A stretch of DNA of 37,472 nt. Source: an uncultured Collinsella sp. Lineage in GTDB: Bacteria; Actinomycetota; Coriobacteriia; Coriobacteriales; Coriobacteriaceae. Location of the stretch: the NCBI GenBank assembly GCA_958354105.1, contig CATWVA010000019.1, positions 1 through 37,472 of the forward strand, in the 5' to 3' direction. Below are positions 8,220 through 16,891 of this stretch, one piece after another. The translations under genes and the position numbers were made by a program. Every line of letters starts with the position of its first letter. Position 1 is the first letter of the stretch. The notes under the pieces are model-generated. The model made no database searches, was not told the DNA's origin, and saw only the letters and a program-made list of their open reading frames with translations.

Positions 8220-8741
8220 ATGGAGACTATCGAAGCACTCATCCACCGCCGCAGCTGCCGCAAATACAGTGATCGTCCCGTCGAGACCGAAAAGCTCGCA
8301 CGCATTATCGAGGCCGGCCAGTATGCACCCAGTGGCATGGGACGCCAGCCGGTGACGTTTGTCGCCGTCACCGACCCCGCGACCGTTGAGCGCCTCTCAC
8401 AGCTCAACGCACAGGTCATGGGCAGCAACAGCGACCCCTTCTATGGCGCCAAGACCGTTGTGGTGGTACTGGTCGACCGCAGCGTGCCCACGCACCTGGA
8501 AGACGGATCGCTCGCCATGGGCAACCTGCTCAACGCCGCCTATGCACTGGGTGTCGACTCATGCTGGATTCACCGCGCGCATGAGGTCTTTGACTCGCCC
8601 GAGGGCCTGGAGCTGCTGGCCAGCTGGGGCCTGCCCGCCGACGGCAGCCTGCGCGGCGTCGGTCACTGCATTCTGGGCTATGCCGAAGACACGCTACCCG
8701 AGCCCAAACCCCGCCGCGACAACGTCGTCTACGTAAGGTAA
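8220..8741 (+). CDS. nitroreductase-family FMN oxidoreductase
   Basis: The 173-residue enzyme belongs to the small FMN-dependent nitroreductase family, which reduces nitro compounds or quinones with NAD(P)H. The N-terminal IHRRSCRKYSDRPV block (about 8-21) and APSGMGRQP (about 36-44) are the FMN phosphate and ring contacts. The SLAMGNLLNAAYALG helix and the C-terminal GYAEDTLPEPKPRRDNVV are also typical. ATG 8220 follows AAGGAGACACC at a good distance; upstream in-frame codons have no such site. The physiological substrate is unknown. It is monocistronic, ending at a hairpin before a converging gene. Confidence 0.9.
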   Translation: METIEALIHRRSCRKYSDRPVETEKLARIIEAGQYAPSGMGRQPVTFVAVTDPATVERLSQLNAQVMGSNSDPFYGAKTVVVVLVDRSVPTHLEDGSLAMGNLLNAAYALGVDSCWIHRAHEVFDSPEGLELLASWGLPADGSLRGVGHCILGYAEDTLPEPKPRRDNVVYVR

Positions 8742-8754
8742 CCCAGGAGCGTCA

Positions 8755-8795
8755 TAGGGGTAGCCAATTTGGGACGGGGCTATTTTAGCCACCCC
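8755..8795. repeat. hairpin between nitroreductase and membrane protein genes
   Basis: GGGGCTA and TAGCCACC flank a short T-rich loop, next to a second TAGCC arm upstream. It contains TTTGGGACGG, close to the GGGACAG core of the other repeats. It may act as the terminator for both converging genes. Confidence 0.4.
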
Positions 8796-8804
8796 ACTCG
8801 CAAC

Positions 8805-9380
8805 TTATCTTGCCGATGGAGTTGTCGTCGTTTCGTTCGTGTGGGTCGTTTCGGCGCCGTCGCCCTGTTCGCCCTCGTCCTTTTGAGTGTCGGCGATGGT
8901 GGAGGCCGCCGCGACGATGCCGCGTTGGGGCGCGACGCCCGTCTGGGTCTGAGCGCCCTCGACAATTTCTGTGCCTGTATGCACGAGCTCGGGCGATTTA
9001 AACATCGCGTCCAAGTTGGCGCCGCCGCCGGCGTAGCCAAGCGCAGCGAGTGCGATGACGATCACTGCAACGACGACCGCGATCGGCACATAACGATGCC
9101 AACCAGCCGGATTGAGTCCGCTGCGACGAGCCGCCCCGCGGCTGATGTAACCGAGCGTGCCGTCGTGCTTGAGCTTTGAGCCCACCACGCACTTGCGGCC
9201 CCACAACGAGGACTCGGCCTGCATGGCCAAGCGAGCGCTTGCCGAAGGATAGCCATATTTAGTGCGCTTGAACGAGCCATCAAACCCCGAGGCGTGTTTG
9301 CCCCACGTCACCGATGTCGTGCGTCGGTTAACCGGCGCGGCACTCCGCCTTCTGCGGCTCGGTTTTGTAGTCTCAGCCAT
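8805..9380 (-). CDS. single-pass membrane protein of unknown function
   Basis: I do not recognise this 191-residue protein. The first 95 residues are basic and Arg/Ser-rich, with GKHASGFDGSFKRTKYGYPSASARLAMQAES. One hydrophobic helix spans about 98-117. The remaining 75 residues are polar, acidic and Thr-rich, which is low complexity typical of an external tail. The charge bias predicts the N-terminus inside and the C-terminus outside. The start at 9380 is the first Met after the poor upstream stretch; its ribosome site (GGGGGC) is weak, so the start is uncertain. Confidence 0.65.
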   Translation of the reverse strand: MAETTKPSRRRRSAAPVNRRTTSVTWGKHASGFDGSFKRTKYGYPSASARLAMQAESSLWGRKCVVGSKLKHDGTLGYISRGAARRSGLNPAGWHRYVPIAVVVAVIVIALAALGYAGGGANLDAMFKSPELVHTGTEIVEGAQTQTGVAPQRGIVAAASTIADTQKDEGEQGDGAETTHTNETTTTPSAR

Positions 9381-9464
9381 ACGCCCCCGCACGCCGTAAC
9401 CAAATCGAAACAATAACGCTTTGGACTGTAGCACACGCGTCGCGCGCGGTCACGGGCGCCTCGC

Positions 9465-10682
9465 TCAACGGTCATCGTCCTTCAGCAAGCGCCACAGCGT
9501 TGTACGGCTTATGCCCAGCACCTCCGCCGCACGGGTTCGGTTGCCGTGTAGATGATCTACAACCAGATGCGCGATATCTCGCTCGGTATCGGCCAGCGGT
9601 CGCAGGATATACAGGTCGCTTTCGAGTGTCGGGGCGCCAAAGGTTGCGGTCTTAATCACGTCCTCTTGGGCGAGCACTTCCTCCGCCACAGCGCGGTCCA
9701 CCGCGCCCGCCCCCACCAATATATACAGTCGTTCCGAGACCTCGCGGAGCTGCAGATAATTGCGCGGCCAGCGGTAAGCATCGAGCGTCTTCGTCGCCGC
9801 GGCGGACAGCGTGGGCGCTGCCGTCCCAAATGCATCAGCGAGATATTCCAAATAGCGCGCAACCTTCGTCGACGCGGCTCCCTGCTCGGCGATTGCCGGC
9901 GCCACGCTCACCGCACAGGCGAAGCGCTCAGTCACAAAGGCAGCTTGATCACTTTCGCTGCCGCCCGGCATGTCATTCGCCGTCAGCACCACATGGCAGC
10001 GCGTCGCCAACGCGGTGTCGGCCATCGTGGAAACGAGCTCGCGGAGACGCTGGGGGCCAACCGTGTTCCAGCCCTCAATGCAAAGTGTCAGCCCCGTTTG
10101 GAACAACGGCGATTCGGCGCTTTTGAGCACGTGGCGCCAACCGCGATCGGTAAGCTCATCGAGCGCAACGGCAACAAAGGGTTGATCGGCAAAAGGACCG
10201 TCCAGATAGAGGCGCTTGGCGATCTCGACCTGACCCGCTCCCAGCTCGCCCTCGAGCATAAGGGGCACGCCGCGCGCGTAGCTCTCGGCGACCGGCGCAG
10301 CTACCGAGGCCGCCCCCTCAACGATGCCGTACGCGCTCGATTCGTAGCGGGCCTCAACTTCGTCGGCGTTGAGCCACTCGATGCCCGCATGTGCCGCGGC
10401 GCCGCGCACCTCGCGGACCACGACGACCCAAAGGCCCCCGCCCTCTTTGTCGGTGGGGCGAACGGTCAGGCTCAGGCGCGTACCCGCACGCCCCATAACC
10501 AGACGCGCGCCGTCTCCTATACGGTCGAGGCGCTCAGCGACAAAAGTCGCCACATCCCGCTCAAGCGCCGCGTCATTCATGGTCGAGATCACGACGTCCC
10601 CACGCGCATCGATTGCCAATGCCGAGGCCCCGGCAGCAGCCAGGGCCTCGGTCAAGATGTTTAGCTTGGCATCGCTATCCAT
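9465..10682 (-). CDS. degenerate NtrC-like regulator with Fis-type helix-turn-helix
   Basis: This 405-residue protein has the layout of a bacterial enhancer-binding protein. It has an N-terminal sensory part (to about 150), a reduced AAA+ region (about 175-340) and a Fis-type HTH at the end (RTRAAEVLGISRTTLWRLLKD). The P-loop reads GELGAGQVE where a functional one has GxxGxGKE, so the lysine is missing. The GAFTGA loop that contacts sigma-54 is absent, and the Walker B site is CIEGW instead of LDE. By family knowledge it cannot remodel sigma-54 polymerase and probably acts as a classic DNA-binding regulator, as TyrR-like proteins do. ATG 10682 follows AGGGGC. It lies downstream of and parallel to yeiH. 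Confidence 0.8.
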   Translation of the reverse strand: MDSDAKLNILTEALAAAGASALAIDARGDVVISTMNDAALERDVATFVAERLDRIGDGARLVMGRAGTRLSLTVRPTDKEGGGLWVVVVREVRGAAAHAGIEWLNADEVEARYESSAYGIVEGAASVAAPVAESYARGVPLMLEGELGAGQVEIAKRLYLDGPFADQPFVAVALDELTDRGWRHVLKSAESPLFQTGLTLCIEGWNTVGPQRLRELVSTMADTALATRCHVVLTANDMPGGSESDQAAFVTERFACAVSVAPAIAEQGAASTKVARYLEYLADAFGTAAPTLSAAATKTLDAYRWPRNYLQLREVSERLYILVGAGAVDRAVAEEVLAQEDVIKTATFGAPTLESDLYILRPLADTERDIAHLVVDHLHGNRTRAAEVLGISRTTLWRLLKDDDR

Positions 10683-10807
10683 GATTTGCCCCTGTCCGCG
10701 GCGACGTGCAACCGCCGACGGTCGCACGACCGAGTGTTTCAAAATTGAACGATATTGCTCACCAAACACTATAGGGCAGAAAGCGCCGTCCTGCGAGTAT
10801 AGGTGTT

Positions 10808-10906
10808 GCCCCGCATCGCCATCCTGGCGGGGCGATAAGAGCTCTTCGGGACTTATAAACCTGCGGACAAGCCATACCCGCAAGAGCTCCTATCGCTCCA
10901 CCGCAG
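10808..10906 (-). other. highly self-complementary spacer, possible structured RNA
   Basis: In the yeiH-regulator spacer, GCCCCGC/GCGGGGC (10808-10833) stacks beside CGATAAGAGCTC (10833-10844), which pairs with GAGCTCCTATCG (10884-10895) with one mismatch. A CTGCGG/CCGCAG pair interleaves. No known riboswitch consensus was recognised. Confidence 0.4.
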
Positions 10907-10948
10907 GCATGCGCTCACCAGCAACCAGCACGCAAATAAGCTACTCCT

Positions 10949-11983
10949 CTACCAGATTCCCAGCACGTGCTGCATTCCCAAACTCATGCACGCAATGCCA
11001 ATCCAGCAGCAAAAGCCCAGCGCGATGGGCTTGCCGCCCTTTTTGACCAGCTCGACGATATCGGTATTAAAGCCAATAGCCGCCATGGCCATCACGATAA
11101 AGAACTTCGACAGCTCCTTGATGGGCGCCGTGATGGACACGGGAAGCTGAAGCACCGTGGTGATTACGCTCGCCAGCACAAAGAACAGCACAAACATGGG
11201 AAACGCGCGTTTAAGCGAGAACGTGCTTTTGGCGTCGCCGCCGGCCTTGCGCGCCAGATGCATCTGCCAGCATGCGAGGACCAACGTGATGGGAATAATG
11301 GCCAGTGTCCTGGTGAGCTTGACCACCGTGGCGCTCTCGAGCACATTGGCGCCGGGATGCATGCTGTCCCAAGCGCTCGCCGCAGCCGTTACGGACGAGG
11401 TGTCGTTGATGGCGGTGCCGGCAAACAGGCCAAAGCCCTCGTTGGTCAGCCCGAGCATACCGCCGAGCGTTGGAAACACGAGCGCCGCGATAACGTTAAA
11501 CAGGAAGATGACCGAAATAGCCTGGGCAATCTCGCGATCGTCGGCATCGATGACGGGCGCGGTAGCGGCGATGGCAGAACCGCCGCAAATCGACGAACCC
11601 ACACCCACAAGCGTCGAGATCTTACCCGGCACGTTCATAACGCGGCAGAGCACAAAGGCGATGACAAGCGAGGTCGAGATCGTCGCCACGATAATCGGCA
11701 GCGACTGGGCGCCCTTGGACAGAATCTGGGAGAGGTTCATGCCAAAGCCAAGCAGGATAACCGCGTACTGCAAGACTTTTTTAGACGTATAGGTGACACC
11801 GGCGGCGAGCTGTTCGCGATGATTCTTGGGAAAGACGAGCGCCAGAACCATGCCGAAGAGGATGGCGAATACCGGCCCGCCGACCACCTCGATCTGCTTG
11901 CCGAGCAGCGTTGCGGGAATGGCGATGATCAGGCAGAACAAAACGCCTTTCCAGCGCTCGCGTACGATATTTGCCAGTTGCAT
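10949..11983 (-). CDS. YeiH/UPF0324 family putative anion exporter
   Basis: This 344-residue protein has about ten membrane helices and belongs to the putative sulfate exporter (PSE, UPF0324, YeiH) family. Typical marks are VLQYAVILLGFGMNLSQIL, the VGVGSSICGGSAIAATAPVI block near 133-152, GTAINDTSSVTAAA near 189-202, and the closing KEL-KFFIVMAMAAIGFNTD. Members have been linked to export of sulfate, sulfite, taurine-derived or other small anions, but the substrate is not proven. AAGGAATCCC precedes the ATG. The upstream spacer is shared with a divergent GntR regulator, which is a candidate controller. Confidence 0.92.
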   Translation of the reverse strand: MQLANIVRERWKGVLFCLIIAIPATLLGKQIEVVGGPVFAILFGMVLALVFPKNHREQLAAGVTYTSKKVLQYAVILLGFGMNLSQILSKGAQSLPIIVATISTSLVIAFVLCRVMNVPGKISTLVGVGSSICGGSAIAATAPVIDADDREIAQAISVIFLFNVIAALVFPTLGGMLGLTNEGFGLFAGTAINDTSSVTAAASAWDSMHPGANVLESATVVKLTRTLAIIPITLVLACWQMHLARKAGGDAKSTFSLKRAFPMFVLFFVLASVITTVLQLPVSITAPIKELSKFFIVMAMAAIGFNTDIVELVKKGGKPIALGFCCWIGIACMSLGMQHVLGIW

Positions 11984-12008
11984 ATGGGATTCCTTCTTTC
12001 TATTTCAC

Positions 12009-12058
12009 GTTTGCGACGGCTTATGATACGGCAACATTGAGCGCAGCCTTGCGCAAAC
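12009..12058. promoter_or_regulatory. inverted repeat in the yeiH-gntR divergent spacer
   Basis: GTTTGCG (12009-12015) and CGCAAAC (12052-12058) are perfect inverted 7-mers, the second overlapping the palindrome TTGCGCAA. They could be operators for the divergent GntR-type regulator. CATAAT at 12128-12133 is its likely -10 box, giving a very short leader. Confidence 0.4.
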
Positions 12059-12146
12059 ACAGACTAAGATGCCGCAATAGTTCTCAGGCAACAGCCGAAT
12101 TGCCCACCGCGGAGAGCTGATTCGCGGCATAATTAACAACTGACAT

Positions 12147-12878
12147 ATGAGTTTGATAGAACAGTTGCGAGGCGCTATGGAAGAATCGATGCACGTCGGC
12201 GAGCAGGAAACGAGCCTACAGAACCAGTCCTACCACACCATTCGACGCAAAATCGTCTACCTGGACTACAAGCCGGGCGAAAAGCTGGGCGTCAAGCAAC
12301 TTTGCGACGACCTGGATATGGGGCGCACCCCTGTGCGCGAGGCTTTGGTTCGCTTGGCGCAGGAAGGCCTGGTGCGCACCGTGCCCCAGAGCGGCACCTA
12401 CGTCTCACCCATCAACCTCACCCTTGCCGAGAGTGCCTGCTACATCCGCGAACATCTGGAAAAGCAGGTGATTGTGGAGTGCTGTGCGCGAGCCACGTCG
12501 GCCGGCATCGAGCAGCTCGACCGCGCCATCGTGCTGCAGGAAAAGGCCATGGCCGAAGAGGATCGCATCGGCTTCTTTTTGAGCGACAACCTCATGCATC
12601 ACATGATTTTTAGCATCGCATGTCGCAGCACCGTTTGGTCGTGGCTCGAAGAGACCAATGCCGACCTGGAGCGCTTCCGCTGGCTGCGCGCCGCCACGCA
12701 GGTTCTCGACAATCAGGACATCGTGAACGAGCACAAGCAGATTCGCCGCGCTATCGCCGGTCGCGACCCCATCGAAGCGAGCTTTTTAGTCAGCAAGCAT
12801 CTGCACATGATGTTCCGCAACCAAACCGAGGTTCTGGACCAGTTCCCCGAGTACTTCGAGACCAGCAAGCTCCGCTAA
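12147..12878 (+). CDS. GntR-family regulator, FCD type
   Basis: The 243-residue regulator has an N-terminal winged HTH (about 30-85, with LCDDLDMGRTPVREALVRLAQEGLV as the recognition unit). An all-helical FCD effector domain follows, with the metal or ligand site spread over the D-LMHHMIFSIA and KHLHMMF segments. FCD proteins usually sense small organic acids. No Shine-Dalgarno is visible before ATG 12147, and the likely -10 box is only 14 bases upstream, so the message may be nearly leaderless. ATG 12177, after GAGGCGCT, is an alternative start. It is divergent from yeiH. Confidence 0.88.
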   Translation: MSLIEQLRGAMEESMHVGEQETSLQNQSYHTIRRKIVYLDYKPGEKLGVKQLCDDLDMGRTPVREALVRLAQEGLVRTVPQSGTYVSPINLTLAESACYIREHLEKQVIVECCARATSAGIEQLDRAIVLQEKAMAEEDRIGFFLSDNLMHHMIFSIACRSTVWSWLEETNADLERFRWLRAATQVLDNQDIVNEHKQIRRAIAGRDPIEASFLVSKHLHMMFRNQTEVLDQFPEYFETSKLR

Positions 12879-12922
12879 CCTGCCAAAAAGGGACAGGTTT
12901 ATTTTGGCAGGTTTTATCTGGG
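12877..12922 (+). repeat. GGGACAG-core hairpin, family A copy 1
   Basis: AACCTGCCAAAA and TTTTGGCAGGTT form a 12-bp stem around AGGGACAGGTTTA, then the constant tail TTATCTGGG. Its first two bases are the end of the gntR stop codon TAA. Confidence 0.85.
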
Positions 12923-12934
12923 CAAATGCAGAAA

Positions 12935-12964
12935 AGGCCCGGCTCCGCTGCAACGGAGCCGGGT
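12935..12964 (-). terminator. terminator of glmS
   Basis: CCCGGCTCCG (12938-12947) pairs with CGGAGCCGGG (12954-12963). On the minus strand it is followed by CCTTTTCTG. Confidence 0.8.
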
Positions 12965-12992
12965 CTCGGTCACCAGAACGGCGGAACAACAA

Positions 12993-14840
<1,848 letters not shown>

Positions 14841-14914
14841 AGGATAAATCCCTTCGTTCGCGTGACTGCAAGACGTCCACGCACAGGGGGCGCTGAGACG
14901 TATAACGTTCGAGT

Positions 14915-14974
14915 ATTGTACTCACGCAAGCGCAAGCTGATATACCAGAAGTGGTATCTCAACTTAGATACCAC
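14915..14974 (-). promoter_or_regulatory. glmS promoter and TGGTAT half-site array
   Basis: The minus-strand -10 box is TACAAT (14915-14920). Just upstream, ATACCA (14942-14947) and TGGTAT (14952-14957) flank 4 bases, and GTGGTATCT (14951-14959) and AGATACCAC (14966-14974) flank 6 bases. The half-site resembles NagR/DasR GntR-type sites (TGGTCTAGACCA), which control amino-sugar genes elsewhere. Confidence 0.5.
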
Positions 14975-15000
14975 CCGATGCACACACGTCCAGCCGGTCC

Positions 15001-15039
15001 AAACCACCACAATGGGGACAGGCACCTTTGTGGTGGTTT
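15001..15039 (+). repeat. GGGACAG-core hairpin, family B copy 1
   Basis: AAACCACCACAA (15001-15012) and TTGTGGTGGTTT (15028-15039) are perfect 12-bp arms around TGGGGACAGGCACC. A second copy in opposite orientation lies at 15232. Confidence 0.85.
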
Positions 15040-15071
15040 TGGGCGTCGCGGCGGCCTATCCCGGCGAAAGA

Positions 15072-15126
15072 TCTCGATCTGTAACATCTGGGCCGCAATA
15101 AGCCGGCTTAGTGTTACAGGTCGAGA
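15072..15126. repeat. TGTAACA hairpin, family C copy 1
   Basis: TCTCGATCTGTAACA and TGTTACAGGTCGAGA are 15-bp arms with one mismatch. The loop contains its own palindrome AAGCCGGCTT. Confidence 0.75.
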
Positions 15127-15150
15127 CATTACGGTTCGGTCCCAGCACTA

Positions 15151-15209
15151 TGTCTCAATCTGTAACAGGTGGAGGCGGTTTTGCCGTCCAGATGTTACAG
15201 ATCGAGACA
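15151..15209. repeat. TGTAACA hairpin, family C copy 2
   Basis: TGTCTCAATCTGTAACA and TGTTACAGATCGAGACA are 17-bp arms with one mismatch; the loop holds a different GCGG/CCG(T) stem. Only the arms are shared with copy 1, not the loop. Confidence 0.75.
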
Positions 15210-15231
15210 GTTGAAGGCCCGGGCAGCTCAA

Positions 15232-15266
15232 ACCACCACAAAGGTGCCTGTCCCCTTTGTGGTGGT
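15232..15266 (-). repeat. GGGACAG-core hairpin, family B copy 2 (inverted)
   Basis: ACCACCACAAAGG and CCTTTGTGGTGGT are perfect 13-bp arms, with TGCCTGTC between them. The core reads GGGGACAGGCACC on the minus strand, so the two B copies face each other around the two C copies. Confidence 0.85.
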
Positions 15267-15282
15267 CGCGTTGGCAACGGCG

Positions 15283-15331
15283 TTTCCCCAGATAAAACCT
15301 GCCAAAATAAACCTATCCCTTTTTGGTAGGC
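15283..15331 (-). repeat. GGGACAG-core hairpin, family A copy 2 (inverted)
   Basis: The minus strand reads CCTACCAAAAAGGGATAGG, then TTTATTTTGGCAGG and the constant tail TTTTATCTGGGGAAA. One core base differs (GGGATAG). It ends 10 bases before the lacI -10 box, so it supplies that promoter's -35 region. Confidence 0.8.
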
Positions 15332-15340
15332 TCGGGATGC

Positions 15341-15376
15341 TACAATCTGGCTTGTACTTGAAACGCATCAAAGGGG
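15341..15376 (+). promoter_or_regulatory. lacI -10 box and ribosome binding site
   Basis: TACAAT (15341-15346) is a good -10 box without a clear -35. AAGGGG (15371-15376), five bases before ATG 15382, fixes the start. Confidence 0.5.
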
Positions 15377-15381
15377 CCGCT

Positions 15382-16515
15382 ATGGCAAAGGTAAAAATCA
15401 GCGACGTCGCGCGCGAGGCCGGGGTTTCGCTGGGCACGGTTTCCAACGCGCTCAACCACCCCGAAAAGCTGCGCCCCGAGACCCTCAAGCTCATCAACGA
15501 GACCATCAATCGCCTTGGCTACCTGCCCAACCAAAGCGCTCGTCAGCTCGCGGGCGGCGCCACCAAGTCTTTTGGCCTGGTGCTCCCCCGTCTCGATCAC
15601 GGCTTTTCGCTCCAAATCGCCAGCGGCGCCCACAACGAGGCCCGTAAGCACGGCTACGACCTGCTCATCGCCAACGCCGATAACGACGATATTCTCGAGG
15701 ACCATTACCTGCGTTACTTTATGGGCACTCAAATGTCCGGCGTCATGGTTCAGCCCATGGCATCCCCCGATTGGCACCCCGCCATGGCCAAGATGCCCGT
15801 GCCGATCGTCCACCTGGATATCCACTGTTCCGAGCCCGGTTACTACGTGGCCGCCGACAACGAGGCACAGGGGCGCATTATCGCCGAGCTCGCCATCGCC
15901 CGCGGCGCACGCCATATTGTCGTTGTGGGTCGAGCAGCATTCATGCAGCTCACTCTGCGCGTCCTTGGCATCCACAAGGCACTTGCCCTGCATCCCGATA
16001 TCAAAATTGAGGTCATCGACGCCGGCGAATGGAATACCGCAGCCGACGGCTACAGTATCGGTGCCCAGATTGCCGAGCGCCCTGCTGACGAGCGCCCCGA
16101 TTTTGTCATCGGTCTGACCGACGTATTAGCCTCGGGCGTTATCTCGGCGCTGGTCGACAAAGGCATCTCCGTCCCCGAGCAGGTCCGCGTGGCCGGCTGC
16201 GACGGCAACCCGCTTGCCTGGAGCGGATCGGTCCCCCTCACCACGGTAGCACCACCGGGCTACGAGATCGGCCGCAAGGGCGTGCAGCTGCTCATGGAAC
16301 AAATCGAGGATAAACCTGCCGCCAAGACCAAACGAGTCCGCATCGGCTCCGCCGCGCGCACCGTCACCACGGTCACGGCCACCGAGGACAGTAACCGTCA
16401 GGAGCTCGTGCGCCCCTTCTTGCTCGAGCGTGTGAGCACCCAAAAGGCCGAGCAGCACCCGACAGGCCCATCCACGGCCCCAATAACCGACATCAACCTG
16501 GGCGCCTACCTGTAA
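15382..16515 (+). CDS. LacI-family transcriptional regulator
   Basis: The 377-residue protein has a perfect N-terminal LacI HTH (VKISDVAREAGVSLGTVSNALNHPEKLRPET, residues about 4-35) with the hinge at NQSARQLAGG. The periplasmic-binding-like effector domain runs from about 60 to 315. The C-terminal 60 residues are an unusual polar extension rich in Thr, Ser and Pro. AAGGGG precedes ATG 15382. Its effector is probably a sugar or sugar phosphate; a sugar-isomerase remnant and a HAD phosphatase lie just downstream on the other strand. Promoter input is probably altered by the family A repeat at its -35 region. Confidence 0.9.
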   Translation: MAKVKISDVAREAGVSLGTVSNALNHPEKLRPETLKLINETINRLGYLPNQSARQLAGGATKSFGLVLPRLDHGFSLQIASGAHNEARKHGYDLLIANADNDDILEDHYLRYFMGTQMSGVMVQPMASPDWHPAMAKMPVPIVHLDIHCSEPGYYVAADNEAQGRIIAELAIARGARHIVVVGRAAFMQLTLRVLGIHKALALHPDIKIEVIDAGEWNTAADGYSIGAQIAERPADERPDFVIGLTDVLASGVISALVDKGISVPEQVRVAGCDGNPLAWSGSVPLTTVAPPGYEIGRKGVQLLMEQIEDKPAAKTKRVRIGSAARTVTTVTATEDSNRQELVRPFLLERVSTQKAEQHPTGPSTAPITDINLGAYL

Positions 16516-16521
16516 CAAAAA

Positions 16522-16558
16522 AACGCCGCAACGGAAACAGCCCCGCTGCGGCGTTTTT
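16522..16558. terminator. terminator of lacI
   Basis: AACGCCGCA (16522-16530) pairs with TGCGGCGTT (16547-16555), with CGG/CCG inside. It is followed by TTTTT and preceded by a run of A, so it can act in both directions. Confidence 0.85.
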
Positions 16559-16610
16559 GCTGGCCCCACGGGCCTTCCCCGTTTAGCCGGACCTGCGGCT
16601 ACGGATGTTT

Positions 16611-16665
16611 ATGGAATGTAATCCATTTTTCATTAGCTTTTTTGCAAAAATGGATTCAATTCCAT
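16611..16665. repeat. AT-rich 20-bp imperfect inverted repeat
   Basis: ATGGAATGTAATCCATTTTT (16611-16630) and AAAAATGGATTCAATTCCAT (16646-16665) are inverted copies, matching 18 of 20. It is far more AT-rich than its surroundings and lies just past the isomerase remnant. Its role is unknown; a regulator site or a decayed element end are both possible. Confidence 0.6.
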
Positions 16666-16696
16666 TTTTTAGAACAGTGCCTCCGCGCGGTCACCG

Positions 16697-16888
16697 TTAG
16701 CGGCAAACGACCTCGACAGGCACTTTCAAAATCTTGGCGACCTTAAGGATCGCGTCGGCCTTGCTGCCTAGGCAGGCAGCCATATGGTGAGTCGGGCCGT
16801 CAACGTTCTCGCCCTCGACAACCGCAGACTTAAAGTTGCCGCCACCGTCCTGCGAGATCGGGCGCGGGGCATGGCGACTCGCGTACAA
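16697..16888 (-). pseudogene. 3' remnant of a probable sugar isomerase
   Basis: Only about the last 55 codons remain: QDGGGNFKSAVVEGEN, GPTHHMAACLGSKADAI, KVAKILKVPVEVVCR, then a natural stop. This looks like the C-terminus of an L-fucose/L-arabinose isomerase-type protein (COG2407-like), where a THH or similar segment closes the active site. The family call comes from memory of that motif and is moderate. The fragment starts directly after the HAD stop codon with no ribosome site, so the 5' part was probably lost by deletion. The first nine in-frame residues are likely junk. Confidence 0.5.
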
Positions 16889-16891
16889 ACG

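Noticed and set aside
7961..8272. A 103-codon frame between the small unknown gene and the nitroreductase gene
   Set aside because: It overlaps the nitroreductase start, has no ribosome site, and covers the palindrome-rich regulatory region.
14841..15000. glmS ribozyme
   Set aside because: No conserved core or double-pseudoknot pattern was seen; the palindromic half-sites explain the region better.
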